Positions 51,068 through 59,626 of a stretch of 64,000 bases of DNA are shown in pieces. The notes below the pieces were generated by a model. The model saw nothing but the letters and a program-made list of their open reading frames with translations. It did no database searches and had not been told where the DNA came from. A program made the translations under genes and the position numbers. Position 1 is the first letter of the stretch. Every line of letters starts with the position of its first letter. Source of the DNA: Janibacter limosus (lineage in GTDB: Bacteria; Actinomycetota; Actinomycetes; Actinomycetales; Dermatophilaceae); contig NZ_CP036164.1 in the NCBI RefSeq assembly GCF_004295485.1, positions 868,001-932,000 of the forward strand, read 5' to 3'.

Positions 51068-52110
51068 GACGACTCCGGCTGCTGCTGGGTGATGCAGTGG
51101 ATCCCCCCACCGCGGTCGAAGAGGGGGCGGGCGTCGACCGTGACGACCTCACGCCCGGGGTAAGCCTCACGCAGCACCTCGAGCGCGCGCTCGTCGTGCG
51201 GGTCGTCGAAGGAGCAGGCGACCACCCCGCCGTTGCACACGAGGTGGTTGACGTAGGACCAGTCGACCGGGCCCTCGTCGTCGGTGAGGGTCCGGGGCGC
51301 GGGGATGCGGGTGACCTCGAGGGAGCGGCCCGCGGAGTCGGTGGCGGCCAGCAGCAGGGCCTCGACCTCCCGGCTGACCGCGTGGTCGGGGTGCGACTCG
51401 TCCTCCTGCCAGTGCAGCAGCACGTGGCCGGGCTCGGTGAAGGTCGCGACGATGTCGACGTGCCCGCGTGTGCCGAACTCGCCGTAGTCGCGGGTCAGCC
51501 CACGCGGCAGCCAGATGAAGGTGTCGACGCCGAGGAGCCGTCCCATCTCGGACTCGATGTCGCCCTTCGTCGCTCCGGGGTTGCGGCCCGGGTCGAGCTG
51601 GACCGTCTCGGTGAGGAGGATGGTGCCCTCCCCGTCGACGTGCAGGCCACCCCCTTCGCCCACGATCGACGACGGGATGTGGTGGGCCCCCGCCGCATCC
51701 GCCACCTGCGAGGCGATCCGTGCGTCGAACCCCCAGGTGGCCCAGGCCTGCCCGCCCCAGCCGTTGAAGATCCAGTCGACCCCACCCAGCTCGCCGTCCG
51801 GGGCGAGGACGAAGGTCGGTCCGATGTCGCGCATCCACGCGTCGTCGAGGTCGGCGATGACGATGTCGATCGGGTGGCGCGTGTCGTTGCGGATGTACTC
51901 GCGGCACAGGTGGATGTCGTTGGGGGGCACGACGATCGTCACGGGCTCGAAGCGCGCGACGGCGCGCGCCACGTCCGTCCAGGTGCGCCGGGCGATCTCG
52001 GCATCGGCGGGGGTCTCGCCGAGCGTGTAGCCGTTGCTCGGCCACGCCATCCACGTGCGCTCGTGGTCGGCCCACTCGGCGGGCATCCGCCATTGGGTCG
52101 TCAGGCCCAT
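51064..52110 (-). CDS. aguA: Agmatine deiminase
   Basis: Converts agmatine to N-carbamoylputrescine and ammonia, the first step of the agmatine route to putrescine. It has 348 residues of the PAD-fold guanidine-modifying family. Substrate loops DDAWMRDIGPTF and GEGGGLHVDGEGT are intact and the catalytic cysteine is in GGGIHCITQQQP near residue 340. AGGAGGG stands before the ATG. No carbamoylputrescine amidase is adjacent, so the second step is encoded elsewhere. Confidence 0.93.
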   Translation of the reverse strand: MGLTTQWRMPAEWADHERTWMAWPSNGYTLGETPADAEIARRTWTDVARAVARFEPVTIVVPPNDIHLCREYIRNDTRHPIDIVIADLDDAWMRDIGPTFVLAPDGELGGVDWIFNGWGGQAWATWGFDARIASQVADAAGAHHIPSSIVGEGGGLHVDGEGTILLTETVQLDPGRNPGATKGDIESEMGRLLGVDTFIWLPRGLTRDYGEFGTRGHVDIVATFTEPGHVLLHWQEDESHPDHAVSREVEALLLAATDSAGRSLEVTRIPAPRTLTDDEGPVDWSYVNHLVCNGGVVACSFDDPHDERALEVLREAYPGREVVTVDARPLFDRGGGIHCITQQQPESS

Positions 52111-52172
52111 CGGGCGCCCTCCTAGGTCGTCGTGGCTGCAGTATGCCGTCCCTCGCCGTCCTGCGTGGCACC

Positions 52173-52178
52173 TACACT
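52173..52178 (+). promoter_or_regulatory. Leaderless -10 box of the DUF3046 gene
   Basis: TACACT, 7 nt before the GTG. Confidence 0.5.
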
Positions 52179-52185
52179 GCAGGGC

Positions 52186-52440
52186 GTGCGAGTCAGCCGA
52201 TTCTGGACCCTCATGGAGGACGAGTTCGGGGAGACCTATGCCCACACGCTCGCGCGTGGCCACGTCGTGCAGGCCCTCGGGGACCGCACCGTGACCGTCG
52301 CGCTGGACGAAGGGGAGTCGCCCCGCCGGGTGTGGGAGACGCTCTGCGAGGACCTCGACATCCCCAGCCACCGCCGTCTGGGCCTCGACCGGCCACCGGT
52401 GGAGGTCCCGCCCGAGATCGCCAACGAGGGGCCGGGGTGA
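52186..52440 (+). CDS. DUF3046 family protein
   Basis: 84-residue actinobacterial protein of unknown function, normally found immediately upstream of recA. The start VSRFWTLMEDEFG is typical. Here it stays syntenic with recA, but a three-gene ABC-2 exporter is inserted between them. Its stop overlaps the GTG of the ABC ATPase by four bases (GTGA), so the exporter is now driven from this promoter. Confidence 0.9.
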   Translation: MRVSRFWTLMEDEFGETYAHTLARGHVVQALGDRTVTVALDEGESPRRVWETLCEDLDIPSHRRLGLDRPPVEVPPEIANEGPG

Positions 52441-53372
52441 ACGACGTCCTGCTGAGCGCCAGAGGACTGACCAAGACCTTCGGTGACTTCACCGCCGTCG
52501 ACGGGATCGACGTGCAGGTGACCAGTGGGGAGTCCTTCGGGTTCCTCGGACCCAACGGCGCCGGCAAGTCCTCGACGATGAAGATGGTCGCTGCGACCTC
52601 CCCGCCCAGCGGTGGCGAGCTGCGCATCTTCGGGCTCGACCCGGTGACCGAGGGCGCCGCCGTGCGCGCCCGCCTGGGCAACTGCCCCCAGCAGGACAAC
52701 CTCGACGAGGAGATCACCGTCGAGGAGAACCTGCACGTCTACGGGCGCTACTTCGGCCTGCCGCGCAAGGTGATCCGCGAGCGCACCGACGAGCTGCTCG
52801 ACTTCGCCCAGCTGACCGAGCGGCGGGGGGACAAGGTCGAGCCGCTGTCCGGCGGGATGAAGCGCCGGCTGACGATCGCCCGGTCCCTCATCAACAACCC
52901 CGAGATCCTGCTGCTCGACGAGCCCACGACCGGCCTGGACCCGCAGGCGCGGCACGTGCTGTGGGACCGGCTCTTCCGGCTCAAGCGGCAGGGCGTCACG
53001 CTCATCATCACGACCCACTACATGGACGAGGCCGAGCAGCTGTGCGACCGGCTCGTCGTCATGGACCACGGCCGGATCGTCGCCGAGGGCTCGCCGCGCT
53101 CGCTCATCGAGCAGCACTCCACCCGTGAGGTGCTCGAGCTGCGGCTGCCGCTGGACGAGCGCGCCGACCACTCCGACGTCGTCCACCTGGTCGACGGCGT
53201 CGGCAGCTATGTCGAGGCGCTGCCCGACCGTCTGCTCGTCTACACCGACCACGGCGACGGCGCCCTCGAGGCCGTGCACGCCCGCGGTCTGCAGCCGATC
53301 ACCTCGATCGTGCGTCGCTCGACCCTCGAGGACGTCTTCCTGCGCCTGACCGGGCGCACCCTGGTCGACTGA
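52437..53372 (+). CDS. ABC-2-type exporter ATPase (DrrA/NodI-like)
   Basis: 311 residues: Walker A GPNGAGKSST, signature LSGGMKRRL, Walker B ILLLDEPTTGLDP and the C-terminal domain (STREVLELRLPLDE) found in DrrA/NodI subfamily ATPases. It energises the two following permeases. Drug, polysaccharide or lipid substrates are known in this family; nothing here fixes the cargo. Confidence 0.92.
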   Translation: MNDVLLSARGLTKTFGDFTAVDGIDVQVTSGESFGFLGPNGAGKSSTMKMVAATSPPSGGELRIFGLDPVTEGAAVRARLGNCPQQDNLDEEITVEENLHVYGRYFGLPRKVIRERTDELLDFAQLTERRGDKVEPLSGGMKRRLTIARSLINNPEILLLDEPTTGLDPQARHVLWDRLFRLKRQGVTLIITTHYMDEAEQLCDRLVVMDHGRIVAEGSPRSLIEQHSTREVLELRLPLDERADHSDVVHLVDGVGSYVEALPDRLLVYTDHGDGALEAVHARGLQPITSIVRRSTLEDVFLRLTGRTLVD

Positions 53373-54187
53373 TGACCGCAGTCTCCCGCCACGTCCACGG
53401 CGAGCGGACCCCCCTTCGTCCCGCGGAGCGCGTCCGGGCCGTCGCCGGCTACTTCCTCGTCGTCTACAAGCGGACCTGGCAGGGCTCGCTCTTCAGCCGC
53501 TTCGTCTCGCCGCTCCTCTTCCTCCTGGCGATGGGCCTGGGACTCGGCTCGCTCGTCGACGGCGCGTCCGGGGGAGTGGACGGCGTCCCCTACCTGCTCT
53601 TCGTCGCGCCCGGGATGGTCGCCGTCCAGGCGATGCTCAGCGCGGTCAGCGAGTCGACCTACCCGGTCTACGGCCTCTTCACGTGGAACCGGATGTACCA
53701 CTCGATGCTCGCCACGCCCCTGACCGTCAGCGACATCCTGCTGGGCCACCTCGGCGTCATCGCGGCACAGGGCGGCCTCGCCGCCGCGGCCTTCGTGCTC
53801 GTGGCGGCCCTCTTCGGCAGCTTCACGTCGTGGTGGGTGCAGCTCGCGGTCCCGGTCGGGGTCCTCGTGACCCTCGCCTTCGCCGTGCCGCTCTTCGGGT
53901 TCACCGCGCGGGCGAAGGGGGACTCCTCCTTCAACGTCGTCTACCGGCTCGTCATCACGCCCCTCATGCTCTTCTCCGGCGTCTTCTTCCCCGTCGACCG
54001 GCTGCCGATCGTCCTCGAGGCGCTCGCCTGGGTGACGCCGCTGTGGCACGGCGTGGAGCTGGTGCGCTCGTCCGCCCACGGGAGCTTCGCCCCCTTCGAC
54101 CTCGTGCACCTGGTGGTGCTGCTGGTCTTCATCGCCGTCGGGTGGGTCTACGCCCGCACCGGGATGACCGCGAGGTTGGTCTCATGA
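53372..54187 (+). CDS. ABC-2-type exporter permease 1
   Basis: 271 residues, six membrane segments of the ABC-2/NodJ type (LLFVAPGMVAVQAMLSAVSE, FSGVFFPVDRLPIVLEALAW). The ATG shares one base with the ATPase stop. It forms a heterodimer with the next gene product. Confidence 0.9.
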   Translation: MTAVSRHVHGERTPLRPAERVRAVAGYFLVVYKRTWQGSLFSRFVSPLLFLLAMGLGLGSLVDGASGGVDGVPYLLFVAPGMVAVQAMLSAVSESTYPVYGLFTWNRMYHSMLATPLTVSDILLGHLGVIAAQGGLAAAAFVLVAALFGSFTSWWVQLAVPVGVLVTLAFAVPLFGFTARAKGDSSFNVVYRLVITPLMLFSGVFFPVDRLPIVLEALAWVTPLWHGVELVRSSAHGSFAPFDLVHLVVLLVFIAVGWVYARTGMTARLVS

Positions 54188-54975
54188 GTGCCAGTGGTGT
54201 CCTGACGCCCGGCCTGGCGATGTGGCGCTCGGTCGTGGAGCGCAATGTCGTGAGCTTCCGGCGGCAGTGGGCGGCATTCGTCACCGGCTTCGCCGAGCCG
54301 GTCTTCTACCTCTTCTCCCTCGGCATCGGTGTCGGGTCGCTCGTCCCCTTCGTCATGACCGACGGGGGGTCGCAGGTCTCCTACGCGGCCTTCGTCGCGC
54401 CGGCCATGCTCGCCAGCTCGGCGATGAACGGCGCGGTCATGGACTCGACCTTCAACGTCTTCTTCAAGCTGAAGTACGCGCGGATCTACGACGCCATGCT
54501 CGCCACCCCGTTGGCTCCTCGCGACATCGCGGTCGGCGAGGTCGTCTGGTCGCTGATCCGGGGCGGGGTCTACGCGCTCGTCTTCTACCTCGTCGCGCTC
54601 GCGGTCGGGGTCGTCGAGTCGTGGTGGTCGCTGCTCGCGGTACCTGCGGCGATCTTCATCGGCCTGGCCTTCGCCGCGGTCGGCATGTTCGCCACGACCT
54701 TCATGCGCTCCTGGGTCGACTTCGACTGGATCATGCTCGTCATCCAGCCGCTCTTCCTGCTGTCGGCGACCTTCTTCCCGCTGGCCACCTACCCGGGATG
54801 GGCGCAGCCGATCGTGCAGGCGACGCCGCTCTACCACGGGGTCGCGCTGGAGCGTGGGCTCATGCTCGGCGAGGTCGGCTGGGGCCTGCTGTGGCACGTC
54901 GGCTACCTCGTCGTGCTGGGTGTCGTCGGGGTCTGGGCGACGTCGCGTCGGATCGAGACGCTGCTGCGGTCCTGA
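54184..54975 (+). CDS. ABC-2-type exporter permease 2
   Basis: 263 residues, six membrane segments, homologous to the preceding permease (AAFVAPAMLASSAMNGAVMD, LSATFFPLATYPGWAQ), so the pair arose by duplication. The ATG overlaps the previous stop (ATGA). It ends the exporter operon 245 bp before recA. Confidence 0.9.
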   Translation: MSASGVLTPGLAMWRSVVERNVVSFRRQWAAFVTGFAEPVFYLFSLGIGVGSLVPFVMTDGGSQVSYAAFVAPAMLASSAMNGAVMDSTFNVFFKLKYARIYDAMLATPLAPRDIAVGEVVWSLIRGGVYALVFYLVALAVGVVESWWSLLAVPAAIFIGLAFAAVGMFATTFMRSWVDFDWIMLVIQPLFLLSATFFPLATYPGWAQPIVQATPLYHGVALERGLMLGEVGWGLLWHVGYLVVLGVVGVWATSRRIETLLRS

Positions 54976-55030
54976 GGGGCGAGCAGGACGAAGGGGGGAG
55001 CCGCGGCGTGTCGGCGCGCCGCTCCCACCC

Positions 55031-55046
55031 TCGAACACGTGTTCGG
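55031..55046. promoter_or_regulatory. LexA-binding SOS box
   Basis: TCGAAC-ACGT-GTTCGG, one base off the perfect actinobacterial palindrome TCGAAC-N4-GTTCGA, 175 bp upstream of recA. Confidence 0.85.
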
Positions 55047-55113
55047 GTAACGTCGTCCACAGGTGCTCGACCGATGACACCGGTGTCCACAGCCTCAGGG
55101 CAGCTGCGGACCG

Positions 55114-55136
55114 TTGTCGGTGGTGGCTCCTAGCGT
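55114..55136 (+). promoter_or_regulatory. RecA-NDp (PafBC-type) promoter
   Basis: TTGTCGGTG, 8 nt, then TAGCGT: an exact fit to the TTGTCRGTG-N8-TANNNT motif of LexA-independent DNA-damage promoters in actinobacteria, here 85 bp upstream of recA. Confidence 0.85.
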
Positions 55137-55220
55137 CTGACCAGACAGCACGAGACGTCCCACTGTGCAGATCTGGTCGCCGGTGGACGCGCCCGACACG
55201 ATGAATCAGGAAGGTGTGGC

Positions 55221-56294
55221 ATGGCTGACGTCACCGCCATCGACAGCAAGCTCCAGGAGCAGAAGCTCAAGTCCCTCGACAATGTCATGGGCCAGATCGA
55301 GAAGGCCCACGGCAAGGGCGCGGTCATGCGCCTCGGCGACGACATCCGTCCCCCGATCGCGGTCATCCCCACCGGATCGATCGCGCTGGACGTGGCCCTC
55401 GGCATCGGCGGGCTGCCTCGCGGCCGCGTCGTCGAGATCTACGGTCCGGAGTCCTCCGGAAAGACGACCGTCGCCCTGCACGCCGTCGCCAGCGCCCAGC
55501 GGGCCGGTGGCATCGCGGCCTTCATCGACGCCGAGCACGCGCTCGACCCCGACTACGCCAAGAAGCTGGGCGTCGACACCGATGCCCTCCTCGTCAGCCA
55601 GCCGGACACCGGTGAGCAGGCGCTCGAGATCGCCGACATGCTCATCCGCTCCGGTGCGCTCGACATCATCGTCATCGACTCCGTCGCCGCGCTCGTGCCC
55701 CGCGCCGAGATCGAGGGCGAGATGGGTGACAGCCACGTCGGTCTCCAGGCCCGTCTGATGAGCCAGGCCCTGCGCAAGATCACGGGTGCGCTGAGCACCT
55801 CGGGCACCACGGCGATCTTCATCAACCAGCTCCGCGAGAAGATCGGCGTCATGTTCGGCTCGCCCGAGACGACCACGGGTGGCAAGGCGCTGAAGTTCTA
55901 CGCCTCGGTCCGCCTCGACGTGCGTCGCATCGAGACGCTCAAGGACGGCACCGACGCGGTCGGCAACCGCACCCGCGTCAAGGTCGTCAAGAACAAGGTC
56001 TCGCCGCCCTTCAAGCAGGCCGAGTTCGACATCCTCTACGGCCAGGGCATCTCCCGCGAGGGCGGTCTGATCGACATGGGTGTCGAGCACGGCTTCGTCC
56101 GCAAGGCCGGCGCCTGGTACACCTACGAGGGCGACCAGATGGGCCAGGGCAAGGAGAATGCCCGCAAGTTCCTCAAGGACAACCCGCTGCTCGGCGAGGA
56201 GATCGAGGCCAAGATCAAGACCAAGCTCGGCATCGGTGTCCGGCCGGTCGACGAGTCGGCCGACGAGCCGGCCGAGGTCCCGGTCGACTTCTGA
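55221..56294 (+). CDS. recA: Recombinase RecA
   Basis: Strand-exchange ATPase and LexA co-protease. It has 357 residues. Walker A is GPESSGKTT (residues 75-83), the L1/L2 loops are [12 protein letters not shown] and [22 protein letters not shown], and the C-terminal domain is full. No intein interrupts it. AGGAAGG lies upstream of the ATG. Two damage-responsive elements stand upstream: a LexA box and a RecA-NDp promoter. Confidence 0.97.
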   Translation: MADVTAIDSKLQEQKLKSLDNVMGQIEKAHGKGAVMRLGDDIRPPIAVIPTGSIALDVALGIGGLPRGRVVEIYGPESSGKTTVALHAVASAQRAGGIAAFIDAEHALDPDYAKKLGVDTDALLVSQPDTGEQALEIADMLIRSGALDIIVIDSVAALVPRAEIEGEMGDSHVGLQARLMSQALRKITGALSTSGTTAIFINQLREKIGVMFGSPETTTGGKALKFYASVRLDVRRIETLKDGTDAVGNRTRVKVVKNKVSPPFKQAEFDILYGQGISREGGLIDMGVEHGFVRKAGAWYTYEGDQMGQGKENARKFLKDNPLLGEEIEAKIKTKLGIGVRPVDESADEPAEVPVDF

Positions 56295-56302
56295 GCCGCG
56301 AC

Positions 56303-56983
56303 ATGAGCACTGACGAGGCTGCCGCCGCACGCACGCTCGAAGGGCGCCGTCCTGAGGTGCGAGGAGCGCCAGCGACGAGCCTCGAAGGGCTGCGTGCGGC
56401 GGTCTCCGCTGTCGAGGCGGGCACCGCGATCCCGCAGCCGGCCGTGCAGCAGCCGTCTCGACGGATCCCGCCGCCCGACCCACAGGCCAAGGATGCGGAC
56501 GCGGATGCGTACGCCGTCGCGCGCGCCGTCGTCCTGCGGCTGCTCACCGGGGCGCCCAAGTCGCGCTCCGAGCTGGAGAAGGCCCTGCGCCGCAAGGGCT
56601 GTCCCGACGACGTGGCGGCCGAGGTCCTCGACCGCTTCGAGCAGGTGGGGCTGGTCGACGACGAGGCCTACGCGCAGGCCTTCGTCCGGTCCAAGCAGGC
56701 CGGGAGAGGTCTGGCGCGCCGGGCGTTGTCCCACGAGCTGCGCAAGAAGGGCGTCAACGACGAGCTCGCGCAGGCGGTGCTCGACGAGGTCGACCCGCAG
56801 GACGAGCGGGAGCGTGCGCACGAGCTCGTGGCCAAGCGGCTGCGCTCCATGCACGGCCTGGACCGCACGGTCCAGACGCGCCGCCTGGCGGGCATGCTCG
56901 CCCGCAAGGGATACGGCAGCGATGTCACCAGGGTCGTCATCGCCGAGGCTCTCGACGCCCAGCCGGAGCACCAGCGCGACTGA
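56303..56983 (+). CDS. recX: RecX regulatory protein
   Basis: Inhibitor of RecA filaments. It has 226 residues: a variable Pro/Ala-rich N-terminal part of about 65 residues, then three RecX three-helix repeats (KSRSELEKALRRKGC, GRGLARRALSHELRKKGV, DRTVQTRRLAGMLARKGY). It begins 8 nt after recA and so shares its promoters. Confidence 0.93.
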   Translation: MSTDEAAAARTLEGRRPEVRGAPATSLEGLRAAVSAVEAGTAIPQPAVQQPSRRIPPPDPQAKDADADAYAVARAVVLRLLTGAPKSRSELEKALRRKGCPDDVAAEVLDRFEQVGLVDDEAYAQAFVRSKQAGRGLARRALSHELRKKGVNDELAQAVLDEVDPQDERERAHELVAKRLRSMHGLDRTVQTRRLAGMLARKGYGSDVTRVVIAEALDAQPEHQRD

Positions 56984-56995
56984 CGCCCAGCGGTG

Positions 56996-57010
56996 CGGGC
57001 TCCGAGCCCG
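56996..57010 (+). terminator. Possible terminator after recX
   Basis: CGGGC-TCCGA-GCCCG forms a short GC hairpin 12 nt after the stop. Three overlapping CCGCACCG units follow (57030-57050). Confidence 0.35.
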
Positions 57011-57079
57011 GCGCGGTACGTGCTCGTCGCCGCACCGCCGCACCGCACCGCAACGCGGCGACCGGGGCGCTCGCGTGCG

Positions 57080-57085
57080 TAGTGT
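57080..57085 (+). promoter_or_regulatory. Leaderless -10 box of the ATP-grasp operon
   Basis: TAGTGT, 7 nt before the GTG. Confidence 0.5.
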
Positions 57086-57092
57086 GGGCGCC

Positions 57093-58706
57093 GTGACGGA
57101 CAACGACTCTCTCTTCGGGACCTACGCCCGCGGCGCGGCATGGGACGAGATGCTGGACGAAGGGGGCGATCCCCGCCAGCCCTACAAGCCGATCCACCAC
57201 ACCCTTCGCTCCATGGAGCCGCAGGAGCTGAAGGACCGCGCGGATGCTCTGGCCCGGATGTTCTTCGAGCAGGGCGTGACCTTCGACCACGCCGGCGAGG
57301 AGCGACCCTTCCCGCTCGACGCGGTCCCACGCGTCATCGACGCCGAGGCCTGGCACGATGTCGAGCTCGGTGTCGCCCAGCGGGTCAAGGTGCTCGAGGC
57401 CTTCCTCGACGACATCTACAGCCGGCCGAGCGGTCTGCCGCGAGCGGTCGAGGACGGCATCGTCCCGTGGAAGCTCATCTCCACCTCCAGCCACTACCAC
57501 CGCGCCGTGACCGGGCTGCGCCCGCCCAACGGTGTCCGGGCCCACGTGAGCGGCATCGACCTGATCCGCGACGAGGAGGGCACCTTCCGCGTCCTCGAGG
57601 ACAACGTGCGGGTACCGTCCGGCGTCTCGTACGTCATCGCCAACCGTCGCGCGATGACCAATGTCTTCCCCGAGGCCTTCGCCACCATGCGCATCCGGCC
57701 GGTGCACGACTACCCCCGGATGCTCCTGCAGGCGCTGCGCGCCTCGGCTCCCGAGGGGAGGGCCGACCCGACGGTGGTCGTGCTCACCCCCGGCGTCTAC
57801 AACAGCGCCTACTTCGAGCACACCCTGCTCGCCCGGATGATGGGCGTCGAGCTCGTCGAGGGTCGCGACCTCGTCGTCCGCGGGGGCGAGGTGCGCATGC
57901 GCACGACCCATGGCGAGGAGCGGGTCGACGTCATCTACCGACGCATCGACGACGACTTCCTCGACCCGGTGCACTTCCGGCGCGACTCGATGCTCGGGGT
58001 GACCGGTCTGATCTCAGCGGTCCGCGCCGGTCGGGTGACACTCGCCAATGCCATCGGCAACGGCGTCGCCGACGACAAGCTCGTCTACTCGTACGTGCCC
58101 GACCTGACGCGCTACTACCTCGACGAGGACCCGATCCTGCCCAATGTCGACACCTACCGCCTCCAGGAGCCCGAGGCCCTGCGGGAGGTGCTGGGCCGGC
58201 TCGACGAGATGGTGACCAAGCCGGTCGACGGCTCCGGCGGCAAGGGCCTGGTCGTCGGTCCCGCCGCCAGCAGCCGGGAGCTCGACGACCTGCGAGCCAA
58301 GCTCACGGAGGACCCACGCGGCTGGATCGCCCAACCGGTGGTGCAGCTGTCGACGGTCCCCACCCTCATCGACGGCAAGCTGCGACCCCGGCACGTGGAC
58401 CTGCGGCCCTTCGCCGTCAACGACGGCAACGACGTGCAGGTGCTTCCGGGTGGACTCACCCGTGTGGCCCTGCCCGAGGGCCAGCTCGTCGTCAACTCCA
58501 GCCAGGGCGGTGGGTCCAAGGACACCTGGGTCCTCGCTGGTCGCTACAACCGCCTGTCCCACACGGCCGACGACGAGCGTGAGGTCATCTTCCTCGGCAC
58601 CGGCACGGGGACGCACGAGCTCGATGCCGAGCCGGAGCCGGAGCCGGAGCCGACTCAGTCCCAGTCCCAGTCGCAGTCCCAGACCCCGAGCGAGGAGGAG
58701 CTGTGA
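57093..58706 (+). CDS. Circularly permuted ATP-grasp protein
   Basis: 537 residues of the CP-ATPgrasp family, whose order of ATP-grasp modules is permuted. Recognisable are GIDLIRDEEGTFRVLEDNVRVPSG, the metal/ATP loop VIYRRIDDDFLDP and TKPVDGSGGKGLVVGP. ATP-grasp enzymes join carboxylates to amines, so this one may modify a peptide or amino acid. The tail is odd: EPEPEPEP then QSQSQSQSQ. It opens a three-gene operon with alpha-E and transglutaminase proteins, a conserved set of unknown pathway. Confidence 0.92.
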   Translation: MTDNDSLFGTYARGAAWDEMLDEGGDPRQPYKPIHHTLRSMEPQELKDRADALARMFFEQGVTFDHAGEERPFPLDAVPRVIDAEAWHDVELGVAQRVKVLEAFLDDIYSRPSGLPRAVEDGIVPWKLISTSSHYHRAVTGLRPPNGVRAHVSGIDLIRDEEGTFRVLEDNVRVPSGVSYVIANRRAMTNVFPEAFATMRIRPVHDYPRMLLQALRASAPEGRADPTVVVLTPGVYNSAYFEHTLLARMMGVELVEGRDLVVRGGEVRMRTTHGEERVDVIYRRIDDDFLDPVHFRRDSMLGVTGLISAVRAGRVTLANAIGNGVADDKLVYSYVPDLTRYYLDEDPILPNVDTYRLQEPEALREVLGRLDEMVTKPVDGSGGKGLVVGPAASSRELDDLRAKLTEDPRGWIAQPVVQLSTVPTLIDGKLRPRHVDLRPFAVNDGNDVQVLPGGLTRVALPEGQLVVNSSQGGGSKDTWVLAGRYNRLSHTADDEREVIFLGTGTGTHELDAEPEPEPEPTQSQSQSQSQTPSEEEL

Positions 58707-59626
58707 TGCTCAGCAGGATCGCGGACTCACTCTTCTGGATCGGCCGCTACATCGAGCGCGCCGACGGCACCGCCCGGATCGTCGACGTGCTGCGCCTGCA
58801 GCTGCTCGAGGACCCGGCAGCGGACGAGCAGACCGCCTGCACGATGGTCCTGCGCGGGATCATGGGCTACGAGGACGTCGGCGAGGTCGACTATCTCGGG
58901 ACCAGTCGCATGCTCGTCTTCGACGCCGGCAACCCCAACGCCGTCTCGGGGTCCTGGCACCAGGCTCGCGAGAACGCCCGTCGCGCCCGCGAGACGGTCT
59001 CCACCGAGATGTGGGAGGCGATCAACACGACCTACCACCGGTGGAACGCCTTCACCCCGGGCCGGGCCACCCAGCACCACCTCGGATGGGTGCGCGAGCG
59101 AGCCGCCCTCCTCGACGGGCTGACCGACACCACGATGAGCCACGACGACGCCTGGGACTTCCTCGTGCTGGGTCGCGCGCTGGAGCGCGCCGACATGACC
59201 GCCCGCCTCGTGGCGACGGGGGCCAGCGACTTCGGTCCCGGGTGGGGCTCGGTCCTGGCCAGCTGCGGTGCGCAGCAGGCCATGCTGCGCACGATGCGTG
59301 GCGTCGTCACCGACCGCACGGCCGCGGCCTTCCTCACGCTGGACCGACGCTTCCCGCGGTCGGTCATCGCCGCGCTCAAGGAGGCCGAGGACCGGCTGAT
59401 CAACCTGTCGCCGGACAAGGACCGGGTGGGCTTCTCCGACGAGGCCCGCCGCATCCTCGGGCAGATCCGCACGTCGCTGGAGTTCAGCAACCCCGCCACG
59501 GTGCTGCACGACCTGCCCGAGCGGATGCAGCTGGTGCAGGAGGCCGTCACGGCGGCATCGGACGCGATCGGAGCGCGCTACTTCATGTCCGCGCCGGTCC
59601 AGGAGTGGACGGGAGAGATCGTATGA
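58706..59626 (+). CDS. Alpha-E domain protein
   Basis: 306 residues, all-helical, beginning MLSRIADSLFWIGRYIERADG, the hallmark of the alpha-E family that always accompanies the permuted ATP-grasp protein. Biochemical role unknown; it may be a partner subunit. The ATG shares a base with the preceding stop. Confidence 0.92.
   Translation: MLSRIADSLFWIGRYIERADGTARIVDVLRLQLLEDPAADEQTACTMVLRGIMGYEDVGEVDYLGTSRMLVFDAGNPNAVSGSWHQARENARRARETVSTEMWEAINTTYHRWNAFTPGRATQHHLGWVRERAALLDGLTDTTMSHDDAWDFLVLGRALERADMTARLVATGASDFGPGWGSVLASCGAQQAMLRTMRGVVTDRTAAAFLTLDRRFPRSVIAALKEAEDRLINLSPDKDRVGFSDEARRILGQIRTSLEFSNPATVLHDLPERMQLVQEAVTAASDAIGARYFMSAPVQEWTGEIV

Noticed and set aside
57030..57050. Overlapping CCGCACCG units after recX
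   Set aside because: Low-complexity GC sequence; could equally be part of a weak hairpin. Not listed as a repeat family.
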